Part shown: positions 35,812 through 44,724 of the stretch, one piece after another
Layout: the number at the start of each line of letters is the position of its first letter
Numbering within the stretch: position 1 is the first letter of the stretch
Assembly: GCA_900049755.1 (NCBI GenBank)
Contig: LT160593.1
Location: forward strand, 523,269-587,268
Direction: 5' to 3'
From: Corynebacterium provencense
GTDB lineage: Bacteria; Actinomycetota; Actinomycetes; Mycobacteriales; Mycobacteriaceae
Length of the DNA stretch: 64,000 nt
Notes under the pieces: generated by a model
The model's input: the letters and a program-made list of their open reading frames with translations, nothing else
The model's database searches: none
What the model was told of the DNA's origin: nothing
Translations under genes and position numbers: made by a program

Positions 35812-36989
35812 CCGGACCCGACGGAGAATCCGGTGTGACCGGAGTGACCGGTGTCGCTGACGACACCACCACGGCGAACGCCGCGTTCGCCGCCCTGTCC
35901 GGCGGGACCACCCTGGTGTGGGAGGGGGACTTCCACAACGGTCGTCAGCTGCTGAAGGCGGTGGAGAGACGGCTGGAACGGGGGAACCGACGAACCGGCG
36001 GGACGAAGGGAAGGCGACCCCGGAGCGCGGCCGAACTCTTCCTCGCCCGGCGGGAGCAGCGGGCGCGACGGGCGGAGATCCTCGGCAGGATCGTCGTCGA
36101 CCTCGGCGTCCGCGACGGTGACCGGGGACCGGAGTGGGACCTCCCGCTGCGCAGGGCCCCCGAAGTGGCCGAGGCCTGCGCCCATGCATGGGGACCTCCG
36201 GAACCGGCGTCCGGCGGCAGGCGCGTCCGGCTGACGGAACTCCAGGGTGTGCTCGGGGCATGGCAGTGGCACCTGCGTGGTGTGCCCGTCCCCGCACTCG
36301 GGGAACGGGACGGCCGGACGGAGAGGGTGTACCCGGACTACGGGGTGTTCTCCCCGACCCGCAGCGAGTACGTGGACCTGGTCGACGAGGTCGCCTCGCG
36401 GCACCTGCGTCCCGGGGCTTCCGTCCTGGAGATCGGTACCGGTACCGGGGTCCTCGCGGCAGTGCTGGCACGGCGAGGGGCAGGACAGGTGACGGCGACG
36501 GATGTGAACCCGCGGGCGGTCGACTGCGCCCGGAGCAATCTCGACCGTCTGGGGGTGGGGGACAGGTGCACAGTGACCGGGGCGGACCTGTGGCCCGTGC
36601 CCGCGACGGCACCGGAGGGCACCACCACCTATGACGTGGTCGTGTTCAATCCTCCGTGGTTGCCGGGGGTCCCCACCTCCGGACTTGAGCTGGGTATCTA
36701 CGACGACGGCTCGGAGGCCCTGCGGCGCTTCCTCGAAGGTCTCGGTGACCGTCTCGCCGAGGGGGGTGAGGGCTGGCTCGTGCTCTCCGACCTCGCAGAA
36801 CATCTCGGTCTGCGTTCCAGGGACCAGTTGGAGCAGTGGATCTCCGAGGGTGGTCTGCGCGTGCTCGGACGCAGCAGCACGGTTCCCCGCCATCCGAAAG
36901 CCCGGCCGGATCCGGGCGGAGACGCCGACGCCCTGCAGGTGGCACGGTCCCGGGAGGTCACGTCACTGTGGAGGCTGGCCCGGCGGTGA
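35808..36989 (+). CDS. Class I SAM-dependent methyltransferase (HemK/PrmC-like)
   Basis: 393 residues from the GTG at 35808, which overlaps the monooxygenase stop by four bases. SAM-binding motif VLEIGTGTGVLAAVLARRG near residue 210, acidic loop TATDVNPRAVDCARSN, and the NPPW motif (VVFNPPWLPG) used by enzymes that methylate amide or exocyclic amino nitrogens of Gln, adenine or guanine. The first 190 residues form an Arg-rich accessory region. Substrate unknown; linkage to the flavin monooxygenase may be incidental. Confidence 0.83.
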   Translation: MTGPDGESGVTGVTGVADDTTTANAAFAALSGGTTLVWEGDFHNGRQLLKAVERRLERGNRRTGGTKGRRPRSAAELFLARREQRARRAEILGRIVVDLGVRDGDRGPEWDLPLRRAPEVAEACAHAWGPPEPASGGRRVRLTELQGVLGAWQWHLRGVPVPALGERDGRTERVYPDYGVFSPTRSEYVDLVDEVASRHLRPGASVLEIGTGTGVLAAVLARRGAGQVTATDVNPRAVDCARSNLDRLGVGDRCTVTGADLWPVPATAPEGTTTYDVVVFNPPWLPGVPTSGLELGIYDDGSEALRRFLEGLGDRLAEGGEGWLVLSDLAEHLGLRSRDQLEQWISEGGLRVLGRSSTVPRHPKARPDPGGDADALQVARSREVTSLWRLARR

Positions 36990-37204
36990 CCGGTCGGCGG
37001 GGCGGATGATCCGGCGGGCGCGGGTTCTCCCGGCCCCTGTCGTCAGCTCCCCGGACTTCCTCCCTGCCACCTACCCAGGGTGTACACCGGGTGAATCCTG
37101 CCGGAATTCCGGTAGCGTCCGGCCGGATGGGACTGCGGACCGGTGGGCGGGCCTCTACGGTACAGCCGTACCCTCACCTCCGACATGTGAAGGAGAGCGC
37201 TCCC

Positions 37205-38377
37205 GTGCGTTTCCCCCGTCTGTCCTCCCGAACCTCCGTCCCCACCCGGCCCCCGGCCACCGTTGCTGCCACTGTGCCGGCCGTCGCCGGACTGCTGGCA
37301 GCCGCCGTCCTCGCCGCAGGCCAGGTCCCGTCCGCCCACGCCGCTGCCGGATTCCCCGACCACTCCGCCTCCTGGAGCGGAGTAGCGGGGAGTGCTCCGA
37401 CTCCGCCCACCGGAAGCAGTGCGGGACCGGGTGCAGGTTCCTCGACGGGGCCTGTGGTGGACCCCACCGACAATCTTCCTGACACCTTCGACCTGCAGTC
37501 ACACCGGGGAGGACGCGGCGAGTACACCGAGGAGTCACGGGTGGCCTTCGAGAAGTCCCTCGACCTCGGCGTCACCACCCTCGAGTTCGACATCCATATC
37601 ACCGGCGACGGCGTCCCGGTCGTCTGGCACGACGCCTCGATCCAGGACGACAAGTGCACGGACACCGCCCCGGTCACCCCGGACGACCCCCTGTTCCCCT
37701 ACGTCGGCAAGGATGTCCACGACCTCACCTGGGAGCAGATCCAGACCCTGACCTGTGACAGGACCCTCTCCGGCTTCCCCGACGCCGTCCCTGTCACGGG
37801 AAACCGGATCCTGCAGCTCAAGGACGTCTTCGACATCGCCTCACGCGACCCGGAGGTGCACTTCAACATCGAGACCAAGGTCGAGGCTGACGACCCCTCC
37901 CGGTCAGCCTCCCCCCGGGAGTACGTGGACGCGATCCTCGACAACGCTGACGCCGCAGGAGTTACCGACCGCATCGCCGTGCAGTCCTTCGACTGGTCGA
38001 CCCTGCCCCTGGTCCGTGACCGTGAACCGGGTGTCCCGCTCGTCGCACTCTGGGACGTGACCACCTGGCGTCCGGGGTCACCTTTCCTCGGCCCCGTCGA
38101 TTTCCTCGCTGTCGGGGGAGACCCGGTCCGCGCCGGGGAGGAGCTCGGCGTGCAGGTGCTCAGTCCCGCCTACAACACAGCCAACCCCTGGTTCACCGGT
38201 GACGTCGCCGGGTTCATCGACCGGGCCCACGGCCGGGGGATGCGGGTGGTCCCGTGGACCGTCAACGAGGCCGCCGACATGGAGGAGTACATCGACGCCG
38301 GCGCCGACGGCATCATCACCGACTACCCGACCCGGTTGAAGAACATCCTCGACACACGCGGGATCTCCTACCGGTGA
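37205..38377 (+). CDS. Secreted glycerophosphodiester phosphodiesterase
   Basis: 390 residues from the GTG at 37205, nine bases after AAGGAGAG. A signal peptide with an Arg-rich n-region and hydrophobic core ends near Ala-His-Ala-Ala (about residue 47), followed by a Pro/Gly/Ser linker. The GDPD barrel shows the family's HRGG motif (LQSHRGGRGEYTEES), the metal ligands in LEFDIHITGDG and VVWHDASI, and the late WTVNEAADMEEYIDAGADGIITDYP. It would release glycerol-3-phosphate from lipid head groups outside the membrane, feeding the ugp-like importer (inference). Confidence 0.92.
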   Translation: MRFPRLSSRTSVPTRPPATVAATVPAVAGLLAAAVLAAGQVPSAHAAAGFPDHSASWSGVAGSAPTPPTGSSAGPGAGSSTGPVVDPTDNLPDTFDLQSHRGGRGEYTEESRVAFEKSLDLGVTTLEFDIHITGDGVPVVWHDASIQDDKCTDTAPVTPDDPLFPYVGKDVHDLTWEQIQTLTCDRTLSGFPDAVPVTGNRILQLKDVFDIASRDPEVHFNIETKVEADDPSRSASPREYVDAILDNADAAGVTDRIAVQSFDWSTLPLVRDREPGVPLVALWDVTTWRPGSPFLGPVDFLAVGGDPVRAGEELGVQVLSPAYNTANPWFTGDVAGFIDRAHGRGMRVVPWTVNEAADMEEYIDAGADGIITDYPTRLKNILDTRGISYR

Positions 38378-38503
38378 CACACCGCCTGACGGTGGTGGAT
38401 GAGGTGTCCGGGCTTTCCGTGGCCGGCGGTGACCGGTCGGCGTCCTTCCGGGGAAAAACCGAATCCGGGGACGTGACCCCCGCACAGCTGTAGTTTGTTG
38501 TCC

Positions 38504-39280
38504 ATGACCAACCAGAAGAGCATTTTCATCTCCGGCGGTGCGGCGGGCATCGGACGTGAAGTAGCCCTGAGATTCCACAACGCCGGGTGGACCGTCGGCG
38601 CCTACGACATCGACGAGGCGGGACTCCGGAAGCTCTCTGCCGAGGCGCCCGGAATCATCACCGGCAGGCTCGACGTCACCGACTACACGAACTGGGAGGA
38701 GGCTCTCGCCGACTTCACCTCCCACACGGACGGGAAGTTGAACGTCCTCGACAACAACGCCGGGATCATCGGCGACCTCGACATCGTCGAACAGCCTGCC
38801 GGCCTGATCGCCAAGCAGATCGAGGTCAACTGCACCGGGGTCACCTTCGGTGCGAAAGCGGCCTACCCGTACCTGAAGGTCACCCGGGGAGCCCACATGC
38901 TGACCATGGGGTCGGCGTCCGGCATCTACGGGCAGCCGCACATCACCCCGTACTCCGCATCGAAGTTCTACGTCCACGGTTTCACCCAGGCGATGAGCCT
39001 GGAGTGGCGCAGGGACGATATCCGCGTCGTCAACATCATGCCCCTGTGGGTCAAGACGAAGCTCTCTGATGTCGAGGCGGCGTCGACGAAACGGCTCGGC
39101 GTCCACATCCGTACGCAGGACGTCGCCGACGCGGTGTGGAAGGCGGTGCACCCGAGGAACTGGTTCGAACGCCAGCGCCAGGACTACTCCGTGTCCACCC
39201 CGGACCTGCTGCTGCGGTGGTCGGCCCGGTTCGCTCCGGCTCCGGTGGCCCGGCAGGTCAACAAGATCATCGCCGGGTAG
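38504..39280 (+). CDS. Short-chain dehydrogenase/reductase
   Basis: 258 residues from the ATG at 38504. There is no RBS; a TAGTTT -10-like element at 38491 ends 8 bases before the ATG, so the mRNA may be leaderless. Motifs: GGAAGIG dinucleotide loop, a DNNAG form of NNAG, MGSASG with the catalytic Ser, and YSASK. The C-terminal region with a DVADAVWKAVH segment resembles the SDR subgroup lacking the terminal glycine-rich tetramer tail. Substrate unknown. Confidence 0.88.
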   Translation: MTNQKSIFISGGAAGIGREVALRFHNAGWTVGAYDIDEAGLRKLSAEAPGIITGRLDVTDYTNWEEALADFTSHTDGKLNVLDNNAGIIGDLDIVEQPAGLIAKQIEVNCTGVTFGAKAAYPYLKVTRGAHMLTMGSASGIYGQPHITPYSASKFYVHGFTQAMSLEWRRDDIRVVNIMPLWVKTKLSDVEAASTKRLGVHIRTQDVADAVWKAVHPRNWFERQRQDYSVSTPDLLLRWSARFAPAPVARQVNKIIAG

Positions 39281-39381
39281 ACGGGGTCGGGCACAGCGGG
39301 GTGAGGGTGGGCCGGGCAGGCAGGACAGGCCCGGCGGGCAGTACCGGCGACCGGCTGGGAGTCAGTCCCTGTCAGTCCCCG

Positions 39382-40305
39382 TCAGTCTCTCGGCAGTGCG
39401 GCGCGGATACCGTCGGCGAAGGAGGTCGGTTCCCTGCCGATGAGTTCCCCGAGTGCCGGGCTCTCGATGTCCAGTCCACCTCGGGCGATGCCGGCGTTGA
39501 GTGCGGTGAGGAAGTCGATCTGGCCCTGGGGCAGTCCCGCTTTCTCCAGGGTCGAGAGGAACTCCTCCGGTTCGAGGTCGCGGTAGACGACCTCCCTGCC
39601 CACCGACTCGCCGAGTGCTGCGGCGATCTCCGGGTAGGTCAGGGCCTTCCCGGACAGTTCAAAAGTCCTGCCGGCGTAGGTCGGTGCCCCGTCGGCGTCG
39701 TCGGCGAGCAGAACCACGGCCGCGGCGTCCGCGTAGTCGAGATCTACACTCTTTCCCTACACGACGCTCTTCCGATCTTAGTCCGCCCGGGTTGCCGCGG
39801 CGACCCGCCCGTCGCCCACGGCGCCGTTGAGGACGCCGGTCTCCCTGACCTGGAGAGCATCCGGCAGGTAGTTCTCGATGTACCAGACGTTGCGCAGCAC
39901 GGTGTAGGGCACGCCGGAGGCGTGGATGGCCTCCTCTGTGGCCTTGTGCTCCGGTGCGAGCATGAAGTCGGTCGTCGTCGCCTCCCCGCAGCTGGTGTAG
40001 GCCAGAAGGTCGACGCCGGCGGCGGCCGCTGCATCGATCACCGTCCTGTGCTGCGGTACCCGGTGTCCGATCTCGGAGCCAGAGATGAGCAGTACCCGGT
40101 CCGCACCCTCGACGGCGGCTGTGACTGATCCGGGGTCGTCGTAGTCCAGGTGGACCACCCGGACGCCACGGTCAGTGAGGTCGGAGGCTTTCTCGGGGGT
40201 GCGCGCGCCGGCGATGATGTTCGCCGGGTCGGCTCCGCGGGCGATGAGACTGTCGATGACGAGGTGGCCGAGGTGGCCGGTTGCTGCGGTGACGAGAATG
40301 GTCAC
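39382..40305 (-). pseudogene. NmrA/QorB-like NAD(P)-binding protein interrupted by a sequencing adapter
   Basis: Start GTG at 40305 with AAAGGA upstream. 40305-39784 encodes an NmrA-type Rossmann protein (TAATGHLGHLV, RVVHLDYDDPGSV, GSEIGHRVPQH, YTVLRNVWYIENYL), and 39738-39382 its C-terminal part (YAGRTFELSGKALTYPEIAAALG). A 40-bp TruSeq arm at 39739-39778 separates them, flanked by a duplicated TAGTC. Removing adapter plus one copy restores the frame across an Arg-Ala-Asp-Tyr-Ala-Asp junction. The natural gene of about 290 residues is therefore almost certainly intact: a quinone-oxidoreductase-like or redox-sensor protein. Confidence 0.85.
39739..39778 (+). other. Illumina TruSeq adapter arm in the assembly
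   Basis: These 40 bp are identical to the 3' end of the TruSeq universal (P5-side) adapter, from GAGATCTACAC through GCTCTTCCGATCT. It is flanked by TAGTC at 39734 and 39779. This is synthetic DNA with no biological role. Confidence 0.97.
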
Positions 40306-40378
40306 AGTTGGTCCTTTGTTCCGGGGGTTGTGCTGTATCCCCACTGTAACCGTGGTTGTGGAGCGTGGTCAGGCACCG

Positions 40379-42073
40379 TCAGGCGCTGTCAGGCACTGTG
40401 GGACGGGCTGCGGACCGGGTTACCCGCCTCACTGTCCGCAGGGTCGACGGCGGTGCCGTCTGCCCGGGGCACGGCGCCGTCTGCCCGTGACCGAGGCGCA
40501 GGCGCACCTGGTCCGAGCAGGTCTCATATGCACGACTAGATGTGTGTAAGAGGCCCCCGTAGCCCGCACGGTTGCGCCGTCTCAGGCGGAGAGACCTGCG
40601 CAGCTGCTCGAGCACGCGGGCCACCCCGGCAGCATGCTCGTCACTCTCCACCTGCGGACTGTTGCCCACCAACGGCTGTCGGGCGGACTCGGGCAGGAAC
40701 CTCACGGCCACCATCCCGACGACACCGAACACGGCGAGCCACACCGCCGGCCACCAGGACCCGAACACGGGGATGAGGGCGGAGTTGATCATCGGGGTCG
40801 TGCCGGCGAAGACCGCGACGGACAGGTTGTACCCGATGCCCAGGGCCGCCATCCTGGTGTGGGTCGGGAAGATGGCGGGCAGGGTCGCTGCGACGGGACC
40901 GGCGAATCCGCCGAGGTTCACCGCCAGCACGGCGCACCCGGTGAAGATCAACGGCATGCTGCCGGTCTGCAGCAGCCAGAACACGGGGAACGACAGTACA
41001 ACCAGGGACACGGACGCCACGATCAGGACAGGTCGTCGTCCGATCCGGTCGGAGAGGATACCGATGGGGTGGGCGGTCAGGACCGTGATGACGATCGCCG
41101 CGAGGACCAGCATGTCCGATTCGAAGACGGTGGTCGTGTGGGACGCGAACTCGGTGAGGTAGGTGTTCATGAACGAGGTGAGCGTGTACCCCAGCACGTT
41201 GTACGCGGCGACGATGCCGACCAGCACGAGCATTTCCCGGCGGTGGTCCCGGAGCAGGACCCGCAGTCCGGTCCTCCCGCCGTCAGCGAGGTCCTCGTCC
41301 TTCTTCTCCGCGGCCTCCAGGGCCTCACGGAAGGCCGGGGCGTCTTCGAGCTTCAGCCGGAGGTACATGCCGATGAACCCCAGGACGCCGGCACACCAGA
41401 AGGGGACCCGCCAGCCCCAGTCCTGCATCGTCTCTGTACCGAGAACGGCGTTGAGCAGGGCGACCAGTCCGGCGCCGAGGGCGAAGCCCAGGTACGAGCC
41501 GGCATCGAGGAAGGACCCCCAGTGGCCGCGACGGTTGTCGGGGGCGTACTCGGCGGTGAAGGTCATCGCACCGGCGTACTCGCCGCCGGCTGAGAATCCC
41601 TGCACCAGTCGTGCGGCCACGAGCATCAGCAGGGCCACCCAGCCGGGGACGAGTCCGACGGGTATCAGGCCGATGGCCACGGTGCCGGCGGCCATCATGA
41701 TCATGGTGGTGGCAAGCACCTTCTGACGTCCGATGCGGTCACCCAGGGGCCCGAAGAACAGTCCACCGAGCGGGCGGATGACGAAGCTGATCGCGAATGT
41801 CGCGAAAGTGGCCACGAGTGCCAGGGAGTCCGACAGGGATTCGAAGAATACGGCGGACATGGTGACGGCCAGATAGCCGTACACGCCGTAGTCGAACCAT
41901 TCCATCATATTTCCGAGGGAGGCCCCGCCGGCCGCGCGTTTCAGGGTCGGCCCGTCGACGACGGTCACGTCATCGGCGGTGTAAGGACGACGCAGGGCGG
42001 AGGCGTCCTCCCGGTAACGTTTCAGCCGGGCCGTCCGCACGGTGTCGGAGAGTTTCAGGTTGTTTCTGGGCAC
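40379..42073 (-). CDS. ProP-like MFS metabolite/proton symporter; C-terminus unreliable
   Basis: GTG start at 42073 with GAGGAAA upstream. About 480 residues before the artefact show 12 hydrophobic segments and metabolite-H+ symporter hallmarks: NMMEWFDYGVYGYLA in TM1, FGPLGDRIGRQKVL between TM2 and TM3, FSAGGEYAGAMTF, and SDRIGRRPVLI. The family includes ProP, which imports betaine or proline, and organic-acid carriers. A hydrophilic C-terminal tail begins near 40640. A degraded mate-pair junction at 40518-40555 interrupts it, so residues encoded from there to the stop at 40379 are not trustworthy and the true end is unknown. Confidence 0.8.
   Translation of the reverse strand: MPRNNLKLSDTVRTARLKRYREDASALRRPYTADDVTVVDGPTLKRAAGGASLGNMMEWFDYGVYGYLAVTMSAVFFESLSDSLALVATFATFAISFVIRPLGGLFFGPLGDRIGRQKVLATTMIMMAAGTVAIGLIPVGLVPGWVALLMLVAARLVQGFSAGGEYAGAMTFTAEYAPDNRRGHWGSFLDAGSYLGFALGAGLVALLNAVLGTETMQDWGWRVPFWCAGVLGFIGMYLRLKLEDAPAFREALEAAEKKDEDLADGGRTGLRVLLRDHRREMLVLVGIVAAYNVLGYTLTSFMNTYLTEFASHTTTVFESDMLVLAAIVITVLTAHPIGILSDRIGRRPVLIVASVSLVVLSFPVFWLLQTGSMPLIFTGCAVLAVNLGGFAGPVAATLPAIFPTHTRMAALGIGYNLSVAVFAGTTPMINSALIPVFGSWWPAVWLAVFGVVGMVAVRFLPESARQPLVGNSPQVESDEHAAGVARVLEQLRRSLRLRRRNRAGYGGLLHTSSRAYETCSDQVRLRLGHGQTAPCPGQTAPPSTLRTVRRVTRSAARPTVPDSA
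40518..40555. other. Degraded Nextera mate-pair junction
   Basis: Head-to-head mosaic ends, strongly degraded on the left (13/19) and better on the right (AGATGTGTGTAAGAGG...). Same kind as at 6222 and 46186. It breaks the tail of the ProP-like gene. Confidence 0.8.
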
Positions 42074-42172
42074 AGGGGTTTCCTCGGTGGTCTGCTGTCG
42101 GTGACAGTTACCCTTTCCAGCGGTACCAGCCCGCGAAGGTGACGAACAAATGTGACAGGGGGTCGGATATGT

Positions 42173-42189
42173 GGTGAATATCTTTCACC
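42173..42189. promoter_or_regulatory. Palindrome GGTGAATATCTTTCACC in a 320-bp divergent spacer
   Basis: A perfect 6-5-6 inverted repeat about 100 bp upstream of the ProP-like start, in the spacer (42074-42392) shared with the SdpI-like gene. It may be an operator for either gene. The rest of the spacer shows no gene. Confidence 0.4.
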
Positions 42190-42392
42190 TTGTGCTCTCA
42201 CCTGTGAGTATGTGGAAACTCCGTGTTTTCCCGGCAGAAGCCGTACCCCGTCGCCGGTGGGACGTACAGCACCCGTACAGCACCCCGACGGTACCGGGAC
42301 CGGGCGACGTCGTTCGGCGCTCTCCCCGGGTCCCACGGTCCGGTGAGCTGAGGTAACCTTTCAGACAGGAATGTTTGAGCTGAGGAGTTCTC

Positions 42393-42761
42393 ATGGGTGC
42401 CTATATATCGCTCGTGGTCGCAGTGGCACTGCTTGCCGCCGTCACCGGGGCGGTTGCCGGCGCTTCGTCACGGGGGACGCTCGCGCGCAATGACGCCGTG
42501 GGGATCCGGACGAAAGCCACAAAGTCCTCGGACGCCGCATGGGACGCCGGCCACCGGGCAGCGGTGCCCGCCATGCGGGCGACAGCGTGGTTCGGGGCGG
42601 CCACTGTGCTCATCGGCGTGGTGGTGGCGTTCATCGTGCGGCCCGGGGAAACCCCGGGTGCTGAGATCACAGTCCCCGTGGTGGGGTTTCTGGGTGAGAT
42701 CGTGGGAACTGTCGCCGCAGCACGCGTCGCCGACCGGGCGGCCCGGGCCGCCCTCGGGTAG
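42393..42761 (+). CDS. SdpI-like small membrane protein
   Basis: 122 residues, ATG at 42393 after GAGGAG. The hydrophobic N-terminal segment is followed by the family stretch VGIRTKATKSSDAAWDAGHRAA, then two further hydrophobic segments. SdpI-type proteins give immunity to the SdpC peptide in Bacillus; the actinobacterial members are mostly uncharacterised. Followed at 53 bp by a lipoprotein gene. Confidence 0.75.
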   Translation: MGAYISLVVAVALLAAVTGAVAGASSRGTLARNDAVGIRTKATKSSDAAWDAGHRAAVPAMRATAWFGAATVLIGVVVAFIVRPGETPGAEITVPVVGFLGEIVGTVAAARVADRAARAALG

Positions 42762-42814
42762 GGCAGGGCCCACTCCTCGGGTAAAAGTGCAGATCGAGGG
42801 TACGATTCCAGCTC

Positions 42815-43339
42815 ATGACGAAGAGAGTGCCCGCAGCTGTGATTCTCGCCGTGGTTGTTCCACTGCCCCTGATCCTGTCCGGTTGTTCCGGTGACGGAAG
42901 CGGGGGAGATGTCGTCACCGTGACAGCGACGGCTCCTGCGTCTTCCCCGGTGTCGTCCACGTCCACCGGGCCGTCGCCGACGTTGGGGGAGCCTGCCGGG
43001 GCACCCCGGCAGAACCCGGACGTTCCGGAGATCGTGGAGCAGCCAGAGGTCATGGACACTCCGGAGGACGTACCCGGGGACGTTCCGGCCCGGGACGGTG
43101 AGGACAGTGCCGGATACGGTTCCGTGCCCCCGGGGCCTCAACTGGGGGACGCATGCATCGGCGCGGACATCGGGGTACGCAGCGTGGCGGCCGACGGCAC
43201 CGGCATCATCTGTGACAACTACTCCTGGCAGGTGGACAACGGCCAGACGCCGACACATCCGTGGGTCGACGGGCAGATCGAGTGGAGCAACTGTATCGCC
43301 GAGAAGACTGTCGAGGAATGCCGGGACGAGCTCAACTGA
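42815..43339 (+). CDS. Secreted lipoprotein of unknown function
   Basis: 174 residues. The signal peptide ends in lipobox LSGC with Cys at residue 24. A Ser/Thr/Pro/Glu-rich linker of about 85 residues follows, then a compact domain with four Cys (DACIGADIG, GIICDNY, SNCIAE, EECRDE), probably two disulfides. Similar Cys-containing tails occur in corynebacterial exported proteins. No clear RBS; starts 53 bp after the SdpI-like gene. Confidence 0.75.
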   Translation: MTKRVPAAVILAVVVPLPLILSGCSGDGSGGDVVTVTATAPASSPVSSTSTGPSPTLGEPAGAPRQNPDVPEIVEQPEVMDTPEDVPGDVPARDGEDSAGYGSVPPGPQLGDACIGADIGVRSVAADGTGIICDNYSWQVDNGQTPTHPWVDGQIEWSNCIAEKTVEECRDELN

Positions 43340-43563
43340 CCGTTCGTCCGGAGTCCGGTTCGGCGAGCGCAGCGCGCACAGGTCGACGGAGCAGTGGGCG
43401 CAGCTGCAGGTCGCGATGACTGAACTCGAAGGACGCCTCGGCGATGCCGTACGGGAAGGTGCAGAACCGGGCTCACCGCTGGCCGACGCCCGGGCGCGGG
43501 CTCTCGGTGTGGACCCGGACAAGGCCTCTCGGTGTGGACCCGGACAAGGCGGAGTGGGAGTGA
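43340..43563 (+). pseudogene. Probable remnant of a MerR/TipAS-type regulator C-terminus
   Basis: Directly after the lipoprotein stop, one frame reads EQWAQLQVAMTELEGRLGDA followed by a GAEPGSPLADARARAL segment, resembling the helical TipAS drug-binding domain of MerR-family TipA proteins. There is no start codon, RBS or DNA-binding domain, and the frame ends in a perfect 25-bp tandem duplication. I read it as a decayed fragment; chance similarity of an Ala/Glu-rich frame is possible. Confidence 0.35.
43501..43550 (+). repeat. Perfect 25-bp tandem duplication
   Basis: 43501-43525 is repeated exactly at 43526-43550, ending ACAAGGC. It lies in the noncoding or decayed stretch before the HAD gene's end. 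Confidence 0.9.
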
Positions 43564-43578
43564 TCCGGGTCGTCCCCT

Positions 43579-44463
43579 TCACACCCCCAGCAGCTTCTGC
43601 AGGACCTGCACCACGCCACCGTCGGTGTTGCGCGGGGCGATGAACTGCGCCGCGCGCTGCACCGCCGGATGCCCGTTGTCCATCGCGAAGGACCAGTCCG
43701 CCTCCGCCATCATCTCGAGGTCGTTGAGGTAGTCACCGAACACCGCTGTCGCCGAACGGGGGATGCCCAGGCTCATCTCCAGTGCCCGCAGCGCACGACC
43801 CTTGTTCGCCGAACCGTTCATGATGTCGATCCAGTTCCTGCCGGACACCACCACCTGGTGACTGTCCCTCAGATCCGCGACCCCCGGTCCACCACCGGTG
43901 AACAGTGCCGGCGCGGCCTGCGCGGCCGAGTCGAAATCGTAGACCGCGCATTTGAGTACGGTCCCGGACTCGAGGTCCTCCACCGCGTGCAGGTTCGGGA
44001 CCACCCTGAGGGACGCGTAGTAACGCCCGGCCTCCGCGACGAACCTGGCGTCCTCCCGCTCCACGTACGCGGTCCGCGGGCCGCACAGTACCAGCCCCAG
44101 GTCACGGTCCGTCTCCCCGGTCCGCACGATGTCGATGACCTGTCCGACGGTGGGGGAGTCCACCGGCGACGTGGAGACCACCTCACCGTCGTGCACGACC
44201 AGGGTCCCGTTCTCGGCGATGAAGGTCCGGATCCCGTGGTCGCCGAACATGCGCTCCAGTGTCGCGTACTGGCGTCCGGACGCCGGGACTACGACGATGC
44301 CCCTGTCCTGCATCACCGGCAGCAGGTCCCAGAAGGCGTCGGGAACTGCGTCGTCTCCGTCGAGCAGTGTGCCGTCCATGTCGAGGACCACCAGTTTCAG
44401 ACCGGGCACGGCCCCGGTGACGTCGGTCCAGGGGCGGGGCGAGGGCACGGCGGAGGTATCCAT
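43579..44463 (-). CDS. HAD-superfamily (Cof-type) phosphatase
   Basis: 294 residues from the ATG at 44463; a longer frame to 44535 lacks an RBS. HAD motif I LDMDGTLLDG with the nucleophile Asp near residue 30, motif II in VVPASGRQ, motif III Lys in SANKGRALRAL, and motif IV GDYLNDLEMM. The C2B-type cap between motifs II and III marks the Cof/YidA group, which dephosphorylates sugar phosphates or similar metabolites in the cytoplasm. Confidence 0.9.
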   Translation of the reverse strand: MDTSAVPSPRPWTDVTGAVPGLKLVVLDMDGTLLDGDDAVPDAFWDLLPVMQDRGIVVVPASGRQYATLERMFGDHGIRTFIAENGTLVVHDGEVVSTSPVDSPTVGQVIDIVRTGETDRDLGLVLCGPRTAYVEREDARFVAEAGRYYASLRVVPNLHAVEDLESGTVLKCAVYDFDSAAQAAPALFTGGGPGVADLRDSHQVVVSGRNWIDIMNGSANKGRALRALEMSLGIPRSATAVFGDYLNDLEMMAEADWSFAMDNGHPAVQRAAQFIAPRNTDGGVVQVLQKLLGV

Positions 44464-44535
44464 GCCCCCATGGTCCCTGACGGCCGGCTCCCTGTCACCC
44501 CGCCGGTGCCGTCCCTGACCGCTACCATCAGACAC

Positions 44536-44715
44536 ATGGGCATCTACTTCCGTAAATGACAGAAGACCGGCAGTGACTCGTGGATCAACTACTCGGGGTC
44601 AGGTGCGTCCGTCTCCCGCCGCTTCGGCCCGGTCACCGTCAACTCCCGTGGCACGTACTCGATCAAGCTCCCCGGCGGTATGAACATCCGCGGCAGTTTC
44701 AGGAAGAAGCGCTGA
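44536..44715 (+). pseudogene. DUF4236-like small protein with internal TGA
   Basis: ATG at 44536; TGA at 44557 after seven codons (MGIYFRK); then the same frame continues to a stop at 44713-44715. The readthrough product of about 59 residues has the DUF4236 look: a basic start, Gly/Ser-rich beta-strands (INYSGSGASVSRRFGP, VTVNSRGTYS) and a final Phe-Arg-Lys-Lys-Arg. Arg (CGA) to stop (TGA) is a single C-to-T change. It may be a real nonsense mutation or a base-calling error, given the artefacts elsewhere. Confidence 0.55.
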
Positions 44716-44724
44716 ACACATCGG

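Noticed and set aside
40379..40517. Similarity of this stretch to kdpD bases near 45785-45820
   Set aside because: Only about 35 bp align and the flanks do not continue the match, so displacement from kdpD cannot be claimed.
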